DNA from: Nitrosomonas marina
GTDB lineage: Bacteria > Pseudomonadota > Gammaproteobacteria > Burkholderiales > Nitrosomonadaceae
NCBI RefSeq assembly: GCF_900110145.1
Contig: NZ_FOCP01000014.1
Span: 1-64,000, forward strand
Direction: 5' to 3'
DNA: 64,000 nt
Shown: positions 37,811-47,897 of the stretch, piece after piece
Layout: every line of letters begins with the position of its first letter
Position numbering within the stretch: the first letter of the stretch is position 1
The notes under the pieces: generated by a model
What the model was told of the DNA's origin: nothing
Database searches by the model: none
Seen by the model: the letters and a program-made list of their open reading frames with translations, nothing else
Translations under genes and position numbers: made by a program

Positions 37811-38322
37811 AGCCGCGCAAGTGGGTGTTGTTTAGTGGTTGTAGGTGCTGACCCGGCAGTCCATGCCATTGCCTCGATGCTGAATGCCGCCAGTAACCTG
37901 CCATCGGACAATTCAAGTTCCCTGATGACATTGATGCGTGGCAGGTGGAGTTCGTGTTGCTGATTGGCGTCGAGCAAATTCACTTTTATTGTCGGTTCAT
38001 TGCCTCCTCGCATCATCATCAGTTCCCGACCATGTGTCCGTTGAATTACTAACAGGACGGGCCGGCGCACTGAAACGAGACTGACTGCTTCCTCAGGATG
38101 GACCAGGATACGATTGATTGTGAGTCCGAGCCGGTGACAGAGTGTTCCAAGGTGCCGGGTAATATTCAGGTCCGTCGATCCATCAAAAAGAGCCGGCGAG
38201 AGACTGGCCCTGAGAGCGTTATCGATAGTCGTATCGGGCACTTCGCGTCCTGTTGCTGAAATAAGGCTACGAAAAAAAGCTAGAGCATGGGGAAAATGTT
38301 TCAAAGCAGGACGATTGGTCAC
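37558..38322 (-). CDS. ABC exporter, upstream part (peptidase-like N-domain and first TM helices)
   Basis: 254 aa as read, of which the first ~226 are meaningful. Residues 1-140 resemble the degenerate C39 peptidase-like domain of type I secretion ABC proteins, without an evident catalytic Cys-His pair. TM1 and TM2 follow (ILIVVGFAIGLGILTLAIPI and MQPLIVVGLLLFFF). After LLL the reading meets eight Ts (37637-37644), and a -1 shift there joins it to the downstream frame to give a continuous ~720-aa protein, the normal size for this class. As read in zero frame it ends 27 residues later with a meaningless tail. Confidence 0.75.
   Translation of the reverse strand: MTNRPALKHFPHALAFFRSLISATGREVPDTTIDNALRASLSPALFDGSTDLNITRHLGTLCHRLGLTINRILVHPEEAVSLVSVRRPVLLVIQRTHGRELMMMRGGNEPTIKVNLLDANQQHELHLPRINVIRELELSDGRLLAAFSIEAMAWTAGSAPTTTKQHPLARLWQFVEPDRTEILIVVGFAIGLGILTLAIPIAVQAMVNFVAFGGLMQPLIVVGLLLFFFWHSQVRFAFSSFISSRFCKDGYLSV
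37637..37644 (-). other. eight-T run at the frame change in the ABC exporter gene
   Basis: On the minus strand the context is CTG followed by eight Ts and CTGGCATTC. It contains T-TTT-TTT, a classical slippery heptamer for -1 slippage and also prone to transcriptional slippage, indel mutation or sequencing error. Confidence 0.75.
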
Positions 38323-38617
38323 GTCGGAAATATCTCGTTTGCGGATCGCATGGCATGCGATTCATTAATCAATCATATATATCGAATGATGTGCTAATAG
38401 TAGCAGAAAAAATATCCTAAGTTTCTCTGTCTGCGTGGACTATGGCATCGAAATCAGAAGATTATTGTATCGCCATCCAAAACCTGGAAATGATGAGCAA
38501 TCATCCGGCAGCCGGACAATAAAACGGATATTTTTTATTACTTGGGGAATTTGATGATGATGGCTATGTCTGTTGTAACAGCACCCAATGGAGTACGGGT
38601 GCAGATAGAATTCGAAG

Positions 38618-39982
38618 CTATTTGATCCAGATCGTTTTGACATTCACGAATTCCCGAATGCCATGGTAGGACAGTTCGCGCCCGAAACCGGATTGTTTGA
38701 TCCCGCCAAATGGCAGACGTGGATCGCTCTTGACGATACCGTTGATAAACGTACAGCCTGCCTGAATCTTATTTGCCACTGCTTCTCCCTGGGTGGTGTT
38801 TTTTGTCCAGATACTGGCCCCCAGACCAAATTGGGTCCGGTTGGCTAATGCGGCAGCGTCCTCAACATCACGCACCCGAACGAATGCCGCGACAGGACCA
38901 AACAGTTCTTCATCAAATGCAGGCATTCCGGGGCGCACCTGGTCCAGAATTGTTGGTGCATAATAGGCGCCCTGCGTTTTTTTAAAAGTACCGCCCGCAA
39001 TTAATTTCGCGCCCATGGACAAGCTGCGTTCAACCTGGTTGTGCAGGTCAGCTCGCAGGTCGGTGCGGGCCATCGGGGCGATATCTGTTGCGTCATTTTT
39101 GGGGTCGCCATACCGTAGCTGGCCCACCAGATCCTTGAAAGATGAAATGAATTCATCGGCAATTGTTTCAACGATAATGAAACGTTTAGCAGCTATACAG
39201 CTTTGCCCCATATTTTGAAATCGGCCAATGACTGCCTGTTTCACTGTGGATGTAATGTCCGCATCTGCGAGTATAATGAAGGGGTCTGAACCGCCGAGCT
39301 CAAGTACGCACTTTTTCAGATGATGGCCTGCCACTGCGGCAACTTTGCGTCCCGCGGTCTCACTACCTGTTAAGGTGACCGCAGCGATATACTCGCTTGC
39401 AATGACCTGTTCAACCTGAGCAGATGTGATTAATAAACTTCGAAATGTATTTTCAGGAAAACCGGCTTCGCGAAATATCTCTTCCAGCGCCAGTGAACAA
39501 CGCGGTACATTTGATGCATGCTTCAAAACAACAGTGTTTCCTGCCATCATTGCCGGAGCAGCGGCGCGCAATACTTGCCAGAACGGAAAATTCCAGGGCA
39601 TTATGCAGAACACAATACCTAAAGGCTGGTATGAAACGTAGCTTCGGTCTGCATCGGATACAACTGGTTCATCAGCCAGAAATGCAGTCGCGTGCTCAGC
39701 ATAATATTCGCAAGCCAACGCACATTTTTCCACTTCTGATCTGGCTTCTTTCAGTAATTTACCCATTTCCTCTGTGATCAGATGAGCATATTTGTCTCGG
39801 GACTGGCGTAGAATCTGGGCAAGCTTGTTGAAACATGCGGATCGTTGACTGAAATCCAGCGCTTTCCATTGAAGCTGAGCTGTTGCGGCACTTTCCAGGA
39901 TCGATTCAATCGCATCGTCCTGCAGAACAGGAAATGAATGTATTGTTTCGCCAGTCGCGGGATTAATGGAATGAATGGGCAT
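38618..39982 (-). CDS. NAD(P)-dependent succinate-semialdehyde dehydrogenase-type aldehyde dehydrogenase
   Basis: 454 aa. The class is shown by PLGIVFCIMPWNFPFWQVLRAAAPA, LTGSETAGRKVAA, the catalytic Glu in LELGGSDPFII and the catalytic Cys in NMGQSCIAAKR, plus LPFGGIKQSGFGRELS. The short length and the MPWNFPFWQ pattern are typical of Sad/GabD-like enzymes that oxidise succinate semialdehyde to succinate. This could help close a TCA bypass. Monocistronic. Confidence 0.88.
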   Translation of the reverse strand: MPIHSINPATGETIHSFPVLQDDAIESILESAATAQLQWKALDFSQRSACFNKLAQILRQSRDKYAHLITEEMGKLLKEARSEVEKCALACEYYAEHATAFLADEPVVSDADRSYVSYQPLGIVFCIMPWNFPFWQVLRAAAPAMMAGNTVVLKHASNVPRCSLALEEIFREAGFPENTFRSLLITSAQVEQVIASEYIAAVTLTGSETAGRKVAAVAGHHLKKCVLELGGSDPFIILADADITSTVKQAVIGRFQNMGQSCIAAKRFIIVETIADEFISSFKDLVGQLRYGDPKNDATDIAPMARTDLRADLHNQVERSLSMGAKLIAGGTFKKTQGAYYAPTILDQVRPGMPAFDEELFGPVAAFVRVRDVEDAAALANRTQFGLGASIWTKNTTQGEAVANKIQAGCTFINGIVKSDPRLPFGGIKQSGFGRELSYHGIREFVNVKTIWIK

Positions 39983-40155
39983 ACAGTATCACTACCGTAA
40001 ACGTAACGATATTCTTACTTTAAATATCAGATGGTGCTGTAATTTACTCAGAAAATCAAATGAAATACTTGATGCCGGTTTGTGAATGTTGATGCGAGGG
40101 ATAGGAGCATTTCGGCTGCTCAGCCAGTCAGCTAACGAAAAGTGACATTCCGTGC

Positions 40156-40608
40156 TTAATTAGGGTTCGGCAATTCTTCCAGTTGGCGCTGTAAAGCCTG
40201 TAAGTTGGTTTCGCGAAAGCCGATTTCTTTTTTCAATCGATCGACCCGGTCCAGATATCTCTGGTAATTGCGTTCGCTGCCCAGGCGATCTGGCTGGCCA
40301 TCTTTGTATTCATGTTTAAGCTTGTCAAGCTGATGTGCCTGTTCTGCAATTTGCTGCTCGAGTTCTTGACGTTGACCTTTTAAAACTTTGTTTTCCCGTC
40401 TTTTTCTGATTCTGGAGTCTACGCCATCGCTATTTACTGAAGGAACGACAACGAGCGGTGGCAGGTCGATTTTTTCGGCGTCTCTGGATTGAACATTTGA
40501 GTAGGTGACATTGCCGTGTTCATCGACTTGCTTGTAAACACCTGAGAAAGATTGTCCGGGATAACTCACTAGCATTATTGCCAGCAGGAAAAAATAACTT
40601 GGTTTCAT
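40156..40608 (-). CDS. DUF4124 exported protein, copy 1
   Basis: 150 aa. A signal peptide ends near SFSG-VY, then the DUF4124 motif GVYKQVDEHGNVTYSNVQSRDAEKIDLPPL, then a long charged coiled coil (about 70-145, LEQQIAEQAHQLDKLKHEYK). DUF4124 proteins are periplasmic and of unknown function. It follows a paralogue 22 bp upstream on the same strand. Confidence 0.8.
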   Translation of the reverse strand: MKPSYFFLLAIMLVSYPGQSFSGVYKQVDEHGNVTYSNVQSRDAEKIDLPPLVVVPSVNSDGVDSRIRKRRENKVLKGQRQELEQQIAEQAHQLDKLKHEYKDGQPDRLGSERNYQRYLDRVDRLKKEIGFRETNLQALQRQLEELPNPN

Positions 40609-40630
40609 AATCGTTTACCTGATTTATACG

Positions 40631-41089
40631 CTACAGTTTTGTAAGTTCCTTTTTTAAAGCCTTAATATTATTTTTATGGCGTAACATTTTGCTGCGTAAA
40701 TGTTGGATTTTTTCTTTTTGCAGCTGAAGCTCTGCATCATTATTCAGCAAAGACAGGTTTTTTCGGGTGTCAGTAAATAACACCATTTCAGTGGCCAGTT
40801 CATGTTCGAGAATCTCCCGCCGCTTGAGTTCGCGTTTGCTTTGTATCTGGACGGTGCTGTTGTAAGATTGTTTGGGGGCGTGGAGTACAGTTTTACGGGA
40901 TGACTGTGGCGACTGCTGCGATGATTGCAGTTTTTCTCCGCCTTTTATCGGACGATTGGTAAATGTAATATTCCCGTCCTGATCAACATATTTGTAAATA
41001 GCGGAACCGGCAACCAGCTCTGGTAGACTATACAGGCCCATGCACACCAAAAAAATGACTATACCTGGCTTACTCATAGTATTGTTCAA
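40631..41089 (-). CDS. DUF4124 exported protein, copy 2
   Basis: 152 aa. A signal peptide is followed by AIYKYVDQDGNITFTNRPIKGGEKL, the same DUF4124 core as its neighbour, a Ser/Gln-rich linker (SSQQSPQSSRK) and a C-terminal coiled coil (KREILEHELATEMVLFTDTRK). The same architecture with diverged sequence points to an old tandem duplication. Confidence 0.8.
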   Translation of the reverse strand: MNNTMSKPGIVIFLVCMGLYSLPELVAGSAIYKYVDQDGNITFTNRPIKGGEKLQSSQQSPQSSRKTVLHAPKQSYNSTVQIQSKRELKRREILEHELATEMVLFTDTRKNLSLLNNDAELQLQKEKIQHLRSKMLRHKNNIKALKKELTKL

Positions 41090-41320
41090 GAAAACAAATC
41101 GAGTTGCGATGAATTGATTAAACAGTCAACAGTTTATCAATTAAGATCACGCGGTAAAGCAAAAAAAAGAACGATAATCTCTTCTTTTTGGTTGTTTTAC
41201 CCTGTCGGTTCCAGTCAAGCTGGTATCAGCTGCAGGGCTCTTTTGATAAAGCAGATGTCACTGGTTTATTTCCTTTGAACGCGGCTGCGCAGGCTGGCGG
41301 GCATCCTCCGCATTGGGAGG

Positions 41321-42730
41321 CTATAAACTATAGTACATGTCAAATTCGACTGGATGGGTAGTCGTGCGCAACAGCCTGACTTCTTCCATTTTAAGATGTA
41401 TATATGCATCAATCATGTCGTGCGTAAACACGCCGCCGCGAATCAGAAAATCACGGTCCTGGTCAAGACTTGCCAGCGCTTCGTCGAGCGAAGCGCAGGT
41501 ATTAGGTACTTTGGCCGCTTCCTCAGGAGGGAGGTCATAGAGGTTTTTGTCCATTGGATCACCTGGATGAATTTTGTTTTGAATACCATCCAGACCGGCC
41601 ATCATCAGGGCAGTAAAAGCAAGATAGGGATTGGCGGTCGGATCCGGGAAGCGCACTTCAATCCGTCGGCCTTTAGGACTGTTCGAGTGTGGTATGCGGA
41701 TTGCAGCAGAACGGTTGCTTGCTGAATAAGCCATGTTTACGGGCGCTTCAAACCCGGCAACCAGTCGTTTATAGGAATTTGTTCCCGGATTGGTGATAGC
41801 ATTGAGCGCTTTGGCGTGTTTCAGAATCCCGCCAATATAAAACAGCGCGGTTTCCGATAATCCTGCGTAACCGTTACCGGAGAACAGGTTTTCGCCATCT
41901 TTCCAGATTGATTGGTGTACATGCATACCGGAACCATTGTCTCCCACAATCGGTTTGGGCATAAATGTCGCTGTTTTACCATACGAGTGTGCAACATTAT
42001 GCACGACGTATTTGAGTAACTGATTCCAGTCGGCGCGTTTTACCAGGCTGTTAAAACGCGTTCCGATTTCGCACTGACCCGCTGTTGCGACTTCATGATG
42101 GTGTACTTCAACCGGGATGCCCAGCTGCTCGAGCGTCTGGCACATGGTCGAACGAATGTTCTGCAATGAATCAACCGGTGGAACCGGAAAATATCCTCCC
42201 TTGATCGCGGGACGATGACCGATATTGCCACTGTCATATTTGATCACCGAACTCCAAGCTGCTTCTTCGGATTCGATTTTTACCGAGCAGCCGGACATGT
42301 CAGTATGCCAGTATACGGAGTCGAAAATGAAAAATTCCGGTTCGGGGCCAAAGTAGGCAACATCCCCAATACCGGTTGATTTGAGATAAATTTCACCACG
42401 TTTTGCCAGTGATCGAGGGTCACGGCTATAGCCCTTGCCGTCAGCCGGTTCTACGACATCGCAAGTCATAATCAGTGTGAGATCGTCCATAAACGGATCC
42501 AGGTTGGCTGTGTCAGGGTCTGGAATCAGCAGCATATCGGAGGCCTGTATGCTTTTCCACCCCGCTATCGATGAGCCATCAAAAGGAAGGCCATCTTCGA
42601 ATTTGTCTGCGTCAAAATTATGTGACGGGATAGTGACATGCTGCTCTTTTCCATTGGTATCGGAAAAGCGCAAATCGACAAACTTGACTTTACTGTCTTG
42701 AATCAATTTCAAAACATCAGATACAGCCAT
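41321..42730 (-). CDS. glnA: glutamine synthetase type I
   Basis: 469 aa from ATG 42730 ([10 protein letters not shown], the canonical start); the frame is open a further 33 codons without a ribosome site. It has [33 protein letters not shown], the ATP site [10 protein letters not shown], the NRSAAIRIP loop, and the adenylylation Tyr in [10 protein letters not shown]. It is therefore the GlnE-regulated 12-subunit form. It assimilates ammonia, which in this organism is also the energy substrate. A TATAAT at 42787-42782 (minus) may be its -10 element. Confidence 0.97.
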   Translation of the reverse strand: MAVSDVLKLIQDSKVKFVDLRFSDTNGKEQHVTIPSHNFDADKFEDGLPFDGSSIAGWKSIQASDMLLIPDPDTANLDPFMDDLTLIMTCDVVEPADGKGYSRDPRSLAKRGEIYLKSTGIGDVAYFGPEPEFFIFDSVYWHTDMSGCSVKIESEEAAWSSVIKYDSGNIGHRPAIKGGYFPVPPVDSLQNIRSTMCQTLEQLGIPVEVHHHEVATAGQCEIGTRFNSLVKRADWNQLLKYVVHNVAHSYGKTATFMPKPIVGDNGSGMHVHQSIWKDGENLFSGNGYAGLSETALFYIGGILKHAKALNAITNPGTNSYKRLVAGFEAPVNMAYSASNRSAAIRIPHSNSPKGRRIEVRFPDPTANPYLAFTALMMAGLDGIQNKIHPGDPMDKNLYDLPPEEAAKVPNTCASLDEALASLDQDRDFLIRGGVFTHDMIDAYIHLKMEEVRLLRTTTHPVEFDMYYSL

Positions 42731-42959
42731 TATTTTCTCCAGGCAAACATCGTTATAAAAAAATATTAAATCATTGGACAGTATTATACCAAACCGGTTG
42801 ATGAATCTTTTGATGCCGGTTTGAAACACAGAAAAGATGAGCAGGTTTACTGATTATAGTCGTGAATTTATTTTGAGATAATGCGATTATCTCACATTCG
42901 CTTATATAACTATAATGCTAGGCTAACTTCAATATGAATTTTGTGACTCTGAAAAAATA

Positions 42960-44420
42960 ATGCTGCCTTTCACAAAGCCAAAAAAAATCGGCCTGATCGC
43001 TGGTGTCGGGCTTTTAGTGTTGACGATCGTATTGCCGGCGCCTGCAGCAATGTCAGAAGCTGCGTGGCGTACCTGTGGAGTGGCTTTGTTGCTGGCACTG
43101 TGGTGGTCCACCGAAGTTTTGCCGATTCCGGTAACTTCGCTGCTGCCGATTTTATTGTTTCCCGCACTGGGCATCATGCCCATCGAAGACAGTACCGCGC
43201 CCTATGCAGCCCCGGCAATTTTTTTGCTGATGGGCGGGTTTATTATTGCAACCGGCCTGGCTAAATGGAATTTGCATCGCAGGATCGCGTTGAATATTCT
43301 GGTGCGCGTAGGAGACAGCCCGGCTGCTCTGATTGCAGGATTTATGAGTACAACCGCGTTGCTGTCGATGTGGATCAGCAATACTGCCAGCACATTAATG
43401 ATGATTCCGATCGCTTTGTCCCTTGCTGGAGAACTGGTTAAAAACAAAATCGACCAGCATCACAAATTTATCCTCTGCCTGGTCTTAGGAATTGCCTATT
43501 CGGCCAGTATCGGCGGACTGGGCACCATCATTGGCACGCCTCCGAACCTGTTCGTAGTCAGTTTTATGAAACAAAATTATGGAATCGATATCAGCTTTGT
43601 AGACTGGATGTTTTTTGGCGTTCCTGTTGTTATCATCATGATAGCTGCAGCCTGGTGGGTGTTGACTAGATGGGTTTTCGCTTTCGATATGCAGGATGAA
43701 CGTATATCACTGTCAGCAGTTTATGATGAACTCAGAAAACTTGGTAAGCTGAGTCAGCCGGAGAAGCGTCTTTCGTATGTGTTTGTTCTGATAGCATCAG
43801 CATGGATATTGCGGGTGCCTATACAAGAACAGTTTGGGATTGTGTTGTGGTTGAACGATGCCATGATTGCGGTTGGCGGTGCCGTGCTGTTATTTATTAT
43901 TCCAGCCGGCCAGGATATGTTGCTGGCCCGGGAAAAGCAAACGGCACTTATGGATTGGGAGAGTGCCAGTCAGATACCCTGGGGTGTGCTGCTGTTATTC
44001 GGCGGCGGATTAAGCCTTGCTGCAGCTATCAAGAGTACCGGTCTAGCCGTCTGGATTGGTGATAGCCTGTCAGGGTTGCCGCATCTCGATTTGATACTGA
44101 TGATGCTGGTACTCGTCACACTGGTTATTTTCTTAACAGAACTGACCAGCAATACTGCCACCACTGCTACGTTGTTACCGATACTGGGCGTTTTGGCTGT
44201 TTCCAGCGGTATTGATCCCATGCTATTGTTTGCCCCCACAGCGATGGCTGCAAGCTGTGCCTTTATGCTGCCGGTTGCGACTGCCCCGAATGCAGTCGTG
44301 TATTCAACGGGCCAGGTAACAATTGCGCAAATGGCTCGGGCAGGTTTTAAACTTAACCTTATAGCAATTCTTGTGGTGACGGGGTTGTCATATACATTGA
44401 TTCCGTTGGTATTTGGATAA
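42960..44420 (+). CDS. SLC13/DASS-family sodium-coupled anion symporter
   Basis: 486 aa with eleven or more TM helices. The family features are the STEVLPIPVTSLLPILLFP start, ISNTASTLMMIPIALS (SNT motif) and its second copy ELTSNTATTATLLPIL, and the LGTIIGTPPN loop. Transport of dicarboxylates, citrate or sulfate is typical; which anion cannot be told. Divergent from glnA, with no clear ribosome site at ATG 42960. Confidence 0.9.
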   Translation: MLPFTKPKKIGLIAGVGLLVLTIVLPAPAAMSEAAWRTCGVALLLALWWSTEVLPIPVTSLLPILLFPALGIMPIEDSTAPYAAPAIFLLMGGFIIATGLAKWNLHRRIALNILVRVGDSPAALIAGFMSTTALLSMWISNTASTLMMIPIALSLAGELVKNKIDQHHKFILCLVLGIAYSASIGGLGTIIGTPPNLFVVSFMKQNYGIDISFVDWMFFGVPVVIIMIAAAWWVLTRWVFAFDMQDERISLSAVYDELRKLGKLSQPEKRLSYVFVLIASAWILRVPIQEQFGIVLWLNDAMIAVGGAVLLFIIPAGQDMLLAREKQTALMDWESASQIPWGVLLLFGGGLSLAAAIKSTGLAVWIGDSLSGLPHLDLILMMLVLVTLVIFLTELTSNTATTATLLPILGVLAVSSGIDPMLLFAPTAMAASCAFMLPVATAPNAVVYSTGQVTIAQMARAGFKLNLIAILVVTGLSYTLIPLVFG

Positions 44421-44443
44421 CACTTTCTATTTCGTACAGGTTA

Positions 44444-46294
44444 ATGACGACTCAAAGAGTCGAACACGAGAGTCACGAACTACGTCAATATATGTTGCAT
44501 GCATTGAATATCCTGAAAGAAGTTTTTGGATATCCGGCATTTCGGGGACAGCAGGCCGATGTTATCGAGCATCTGGTTAACGGAAATGACTGTCTGGTAT
44601 TGATGCCGACGGGAGGAGGCAAATCGCTTTGCTATCAGATACCCGCGCTAATGCGCAAAGGTGTTGCAATTGTGGTTTCTCCATTGATTTCATTGATGCA
44701 GAATCAGGTGGCCGCGCTTAATGAGGTAGGAATCGATGCTGCCGTACTGAACTCGGCGCTTCCTGTAGAAGAAGCGCAAGCCGTCGAACAAAAGTTGCTG
44801 GCGGGTGATTACGATTTGCTCTATGTCGCACCGGAACGTCTGCTAACCAGGCGTTTTCTTGACCTGATTGCCAGAATTCAGCTCGCATTGTTTGCGATTG
44901 ATGAAGCTCATTGCGTTTCGCAGTGGGGACATGATTTTCGTCCCGAGTACCGTCAGTTGAATGTTCTTCACACACGTTTTCCTGATGTGCCGCGTATCGC
45001 CCTGACGGCGACGGCTGACGATGTTACTCGCAAAGAAATCATCGAGCGATTGGCGCTGGATGATGCCGAAATCTTTCTGTCCAGTTTTGACCGGCCCAAT
45101 ATCCACTATCAGATAGTTGATAAAGTCAACAGCAAGCAGCAGTTGCTATCGTTTATACGATCCGAGCATTTGCATGATGCGGGTATCGTATATTGTTTGT
45201 CGCGAAAAAAAACAGAAGACACCGCTGCATGGCTAAACGCGCATGGCATAAATGCTTTGGCCTACCATGCGGGAATGAGCCCACATCAGCGAGCACTGAA
45301 TCAGGAAATATTTTTACGTGAAGACAATATTGTCATGGTTGCAACTATAGCTTTTGGTATGGGTATTGATAAACCGGATGCCCGCTTTGTTGCACACATG
45401 GATATGCCAAAAAGTATCGAAGGTTATTATCAGGAGACAGGTCGGGCCGGTCGGGATGGGCAAAAAGCCAACGCCTGGATGGCTTATGGGCTGAATGATG
45501 TAATCCAGCAACGAAGAATGATCGAAGAATCTGAGGCGCAGACCCAATTCAAGCAGATTGCAACCAAAAAACTGGAAGCTATGCTGGCATTATGTGAAAC
45601 AACAACCTGTCGTCGCGCTTATTTACTGGACTATTTTGGCGAATCGATTACATTCACGGCTTGCGGTAACTGTGATGTTTGTTTGAATCCCCCGGATTCC
45701 TGGGATGCCACTATCGTTGTACAAAAGGCATTATCCTGCGTTTACCGTACCGGGCAACAATTTGGCGCCGGGCATTTAATTGATGTTCTGCGCGGCAATC
45801 AAACAATACAGGTTACGCACTGGAAGCATGAATGTATCAGTACATTCGGGATAGGAAAGGATTTGCCGGTTAAAACCTGGCGCGCAATATTCAGGCAATT
45901 GATAGCACTTGGTCTGTTAACAACAGACAATGATGGTTATGGCGCCTTATGTCTGACAAATGCGAGTCGTGCTGTTTTGAAAGGTCAGCAAAAAGTTTTT
46001 TTGCGTCAACAGCGCGAACATAAAAAATCCCTGCAAAAAAAACAGCCTGTCAATAACATTTCAACCCTCGATCAAAGCGCGCAACAACTTCTGGATCAGT
46101 TACGCGACTGGCGTGCCAAAACAGCCCGGGAACATGGGGTGCCCGCATATGTTATTTTTCATGATGCGACATTGAAGGAACTAGTGCGTTTGAGCCCGCA
46201 AAACAGGGATGAATTGCTGCGCGTTGCCGGTGTTGGCGCGCATAAGCTGGATAAATACGGTGATCAGCTCATTGAAATTTTGTGTAATACGTGA
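44444..46294 (+). CDS. recQ: ATP-dependent DNA helicase RecQ
   Basis: 616 aa with full architecture. The helicase motifs are FRGQQADVIEHL (motif 0), MPTGGGKSLCYQIP (Walker A), IDEAHCVSQWGHDFRPEY and the motif VI stretch QETGRAGRDGQ. The zinc-binding Cys cluster CRRAYLLDYFGE to CGNCDVC follows, then the winged-helix RQC domain and a C-terminal HRDC domain (about 545-616). It unwinds DNA 3' to 5' in RecF-type recombination. 23 bp after the symporter gene. Confidence 0.97.
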   Translation: MTTQRVEHESHELRQYMLHALNILKEVFGYPAFRGQQADVIEHLVNGNDCLVLMPTGGGKSLCYQIPALMRKGVAIVVSPLISLMQNQVAALNEVGIDAAVLNSALPVEEAQAVEQKLLAGDYDLLYVAPERLLTRRFLDLIARIQLALFAIDEAHCVSQWGHDFRPEYRQLNVLHTRFPDVPRIALTATADDVTRKEIIERLALDDAEIFLSSFDRPNIHYQIVDKVNSKQQLLSFIRSEHLHDAGIVYCLSRKKTEDTAAWLNAHGINALAYHAGMSPHQRALNQEIFLREDNIVMVATIAFGMGIDKPDARFVAHMDMPKSIEGYYQETGRAGRDGQKANAWMAYGLNDVIQQRRMIEESEAQTQFKQIATKKLEAMLALCETTTCRRAYLLDYFGESITFTACGNCDVCLNPPDSWDATIVVQKALSCVYRTGQQFGAGHLIDVLRGNQTIQVTHWKHECISTFGIGKDLPVKTWRAIFRQLIALGLLTTDNDGYGALCLTNASRAVLKGQQKVFLRQQREHKKSLQKKQPVNNISTLDQSAQQLLDQLRDWRAKTAREHGVPAYVIFHDATLKELVRLSPQNRDELLRVAGVGAHKLDKYGDQLIEILCNT

Positions 46295-46629
46295 TGCCCA
46301 AAAACGGTTTGCATATTCCTTTAACAAGTAATTTTACGAGTAAAATCATAAACAAACATATTTTATTCGATTGGTTGGCTGGATTGTGATTTAAGCGTAA
46401 AGCCTTTATAGGCGAAAAAACAACAATTGTGTTGCACAAAAGCAACATTTGGTCTGTTTTTTGCAAGAAAAAGATTTGTTTTTCTTGCAGGAATGCGATG
46501 TGTTGTGCAAAATCCATCCATACCTTCCCAGATTGGGAGGTCAGAAAAAAAGCGGGGTGCATTCCACCGGAACAAAGTTGGGTTTATTGTTGACCCCCAG
46601 TCGTTTTAACATTAAAGGAGAACTTCCCT
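46295..46629. other. porin upstream region with nested inverted repeats
   Basis: 335 bp without a gene. It holds a perfect 11-bp stem (46462-46472 with 46479-46489, 6-nt loop) enclosed by an 8-bp pair TTGCACAA / TTGTGCAA (46432-46439, 46503-46510). A smaller hairpin with a TGGGAGG arm lies at about 46525-46541. An AAAGGAG ribosome site directly precedes the porin. Confidence 0.65.
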
Positions 46630-47850
46630 ATGAAGAAGAAGCTTATTTCGTTAGCAGTTGCCGGTGCGCTTGCAACACCAATGGTTGCGTCAGCACAAGG
46701 AACCAATGTTACTATGTTTGGTAGCGTCCAGGCAGAATATTCTACAATTGATTTCGATGGTATGAGCAGTCAGGCGCAGATCGGAGATGAAGCAGGTCGT
46801 TCAAGATGGGGTGTACATGTTGTTGAGCAACTTGGTGGTGGACTGAAGGCAAAAGCCCATTTAGAGTTTGGTTTCAATACCGGCAATGGTGATATAGGCA
46901 TTGCTCGTGAACGTTGGGTTGCTCTGGCTAATGATGCTTGGGGTGAAGTTAAATTCGGTCGCGTTCAATCTCCATTCAAGGATTTTGCCGGTGGTCAAAC
47001 AATTGACCCATTCGCTTATACTACGCTCCAGGCAGCAGGTAGCGGTGGTACCATGACTGCATCTGCAAATGGTATGGGATCAGGCGCGCAAGGTTTCGTT
47101 AACAGTGCAGCCCGTTATGATTCGCCAACCGTTGAAGGCTTTTCATTTGCAGCTTTGTTGATGCCGGGTGATTCTAACAACCTCGATCCTATACTGGGTG
47201 GCGGCGTTCCTAATTCCAGCAACTTCACGCCTAACAGCACAAGTGGTGGTGAAGATGGCGAATGGGATTTTCAGATCGCTGGTAAGTATGAAGCGAACAT
47301 AGCAGATCATAACGTTGGCGTATTTGGTGGTTACTCAAGAGATAATATCAGTACAAACCAAAGAGCTTTTCAAGGTATCGGCGCTGATGACGAAGAAGTC
47401 TGGCGTGGTGGTGCTACCTGGAGCTTCATGGGTTTCCGTTTGAGTGGTCAGTATGAAAATATCAACAACGCTAGCATAAACGGTGCTGCCTCTTGTACAA
47501 CAGCAGCTGCATTGGGTGGCACAGCATTGGGAGGTGCAAACAATGGCGGGCGCGGACAATGTAATTCAGCCATGAACGTGAACGGTGACGGACATCTCTG
47601 GTTTGTGGGTGGCGAGTATGAAATCGGCAATACCCGCTTGCTGGCACAAGGTGGTATGGGTGAGGCCGAAGCAACAACAGCTGCTTCAAAACGTGAAATC
47701 AGCACTTTTACAGTAGGTGCAATTCACAATCTGAGCAAACGCTCAAGCCTTTTCGGTGGCTACCAGCGTAACATGATTGATAACAACAACGTTGCTACCG
47801 GTTTTAGAGACAGCAACGTATATACAGTTGGTGTACGACACAACTTCTAA
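46630..47850 (+). CDS. outer-membrane general porin (Neisseria/Bordetella type)
   Basis: 406 aa. A signal peptide ends MVASAQG. The 16-strand barrel starts VTMFGSVQAEYSTIDFDG and has the loop-3 region ERWVALANDAWGEVKFGRVQSPF and the terminal strand VYTVGVRHNF with C-terminal Phe, needed for BamA recognition. A good ribosome site, a long leader and a strong terminator indicate a highly expressed major porin. Confidence 0.93.
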   Translation: MKKKLISLAVAGALATPMVASAQGTNVTMFGSVQAEYSTIDFDGMSSQAQIGDEAGRSRWGVHVVEQLGGGLKAKAHLEFGFNTGNGDIGIARERWVALANDAWGEVKFGRVQSPFKDFAGGQTIDPFAYTTLQAAGSGGTMTASANGMGSGAQGFVNSAARYDSPTVEGFSFAALLMPGDSNNLDPILGGGVPNSSNFTPNSTSGGEDGEWDFQIAGKYEANIADHNVGVFGGYSRDNISTNQRAFQGIGADDEEVWRGGATWSFMGFRLSGQYENINNASINGAASCTTAAALGGTALGGANNGGRGQCNSAMNVNGDGHLWFVGGEYEIGNTRLLAQGGMGEAEATTAASKREISTFTVGAIHNLSKRSSLFGGYQRNMIDNNNVATGFRDSNVYTVGVRHNF

Positions 47851-47868
47851 GAACAAATTGTTTTAAAC

Positions 47869-47897
47869 AAAAAAGGCACCTTTGAGGTGCCTTTTTT
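47869..47897 (+). terminator. rho-independent terminator of the porin gene
   Basis: AAAAGGCACC-TTTGA-GGTGCCTTTT forms a 10-bp stem ending in a T-run. Confidence 0.95.

Noticed and set aside
38323..38617. 295-bp gap between the ABC and aldehyde dehydrogenase genes, with a 67-codon minus-strand frame
   Set aside because: The frame is His/Ser-rich and overlaps the dehydrogenase end out of frame; no signal for a gene or RNA was found.
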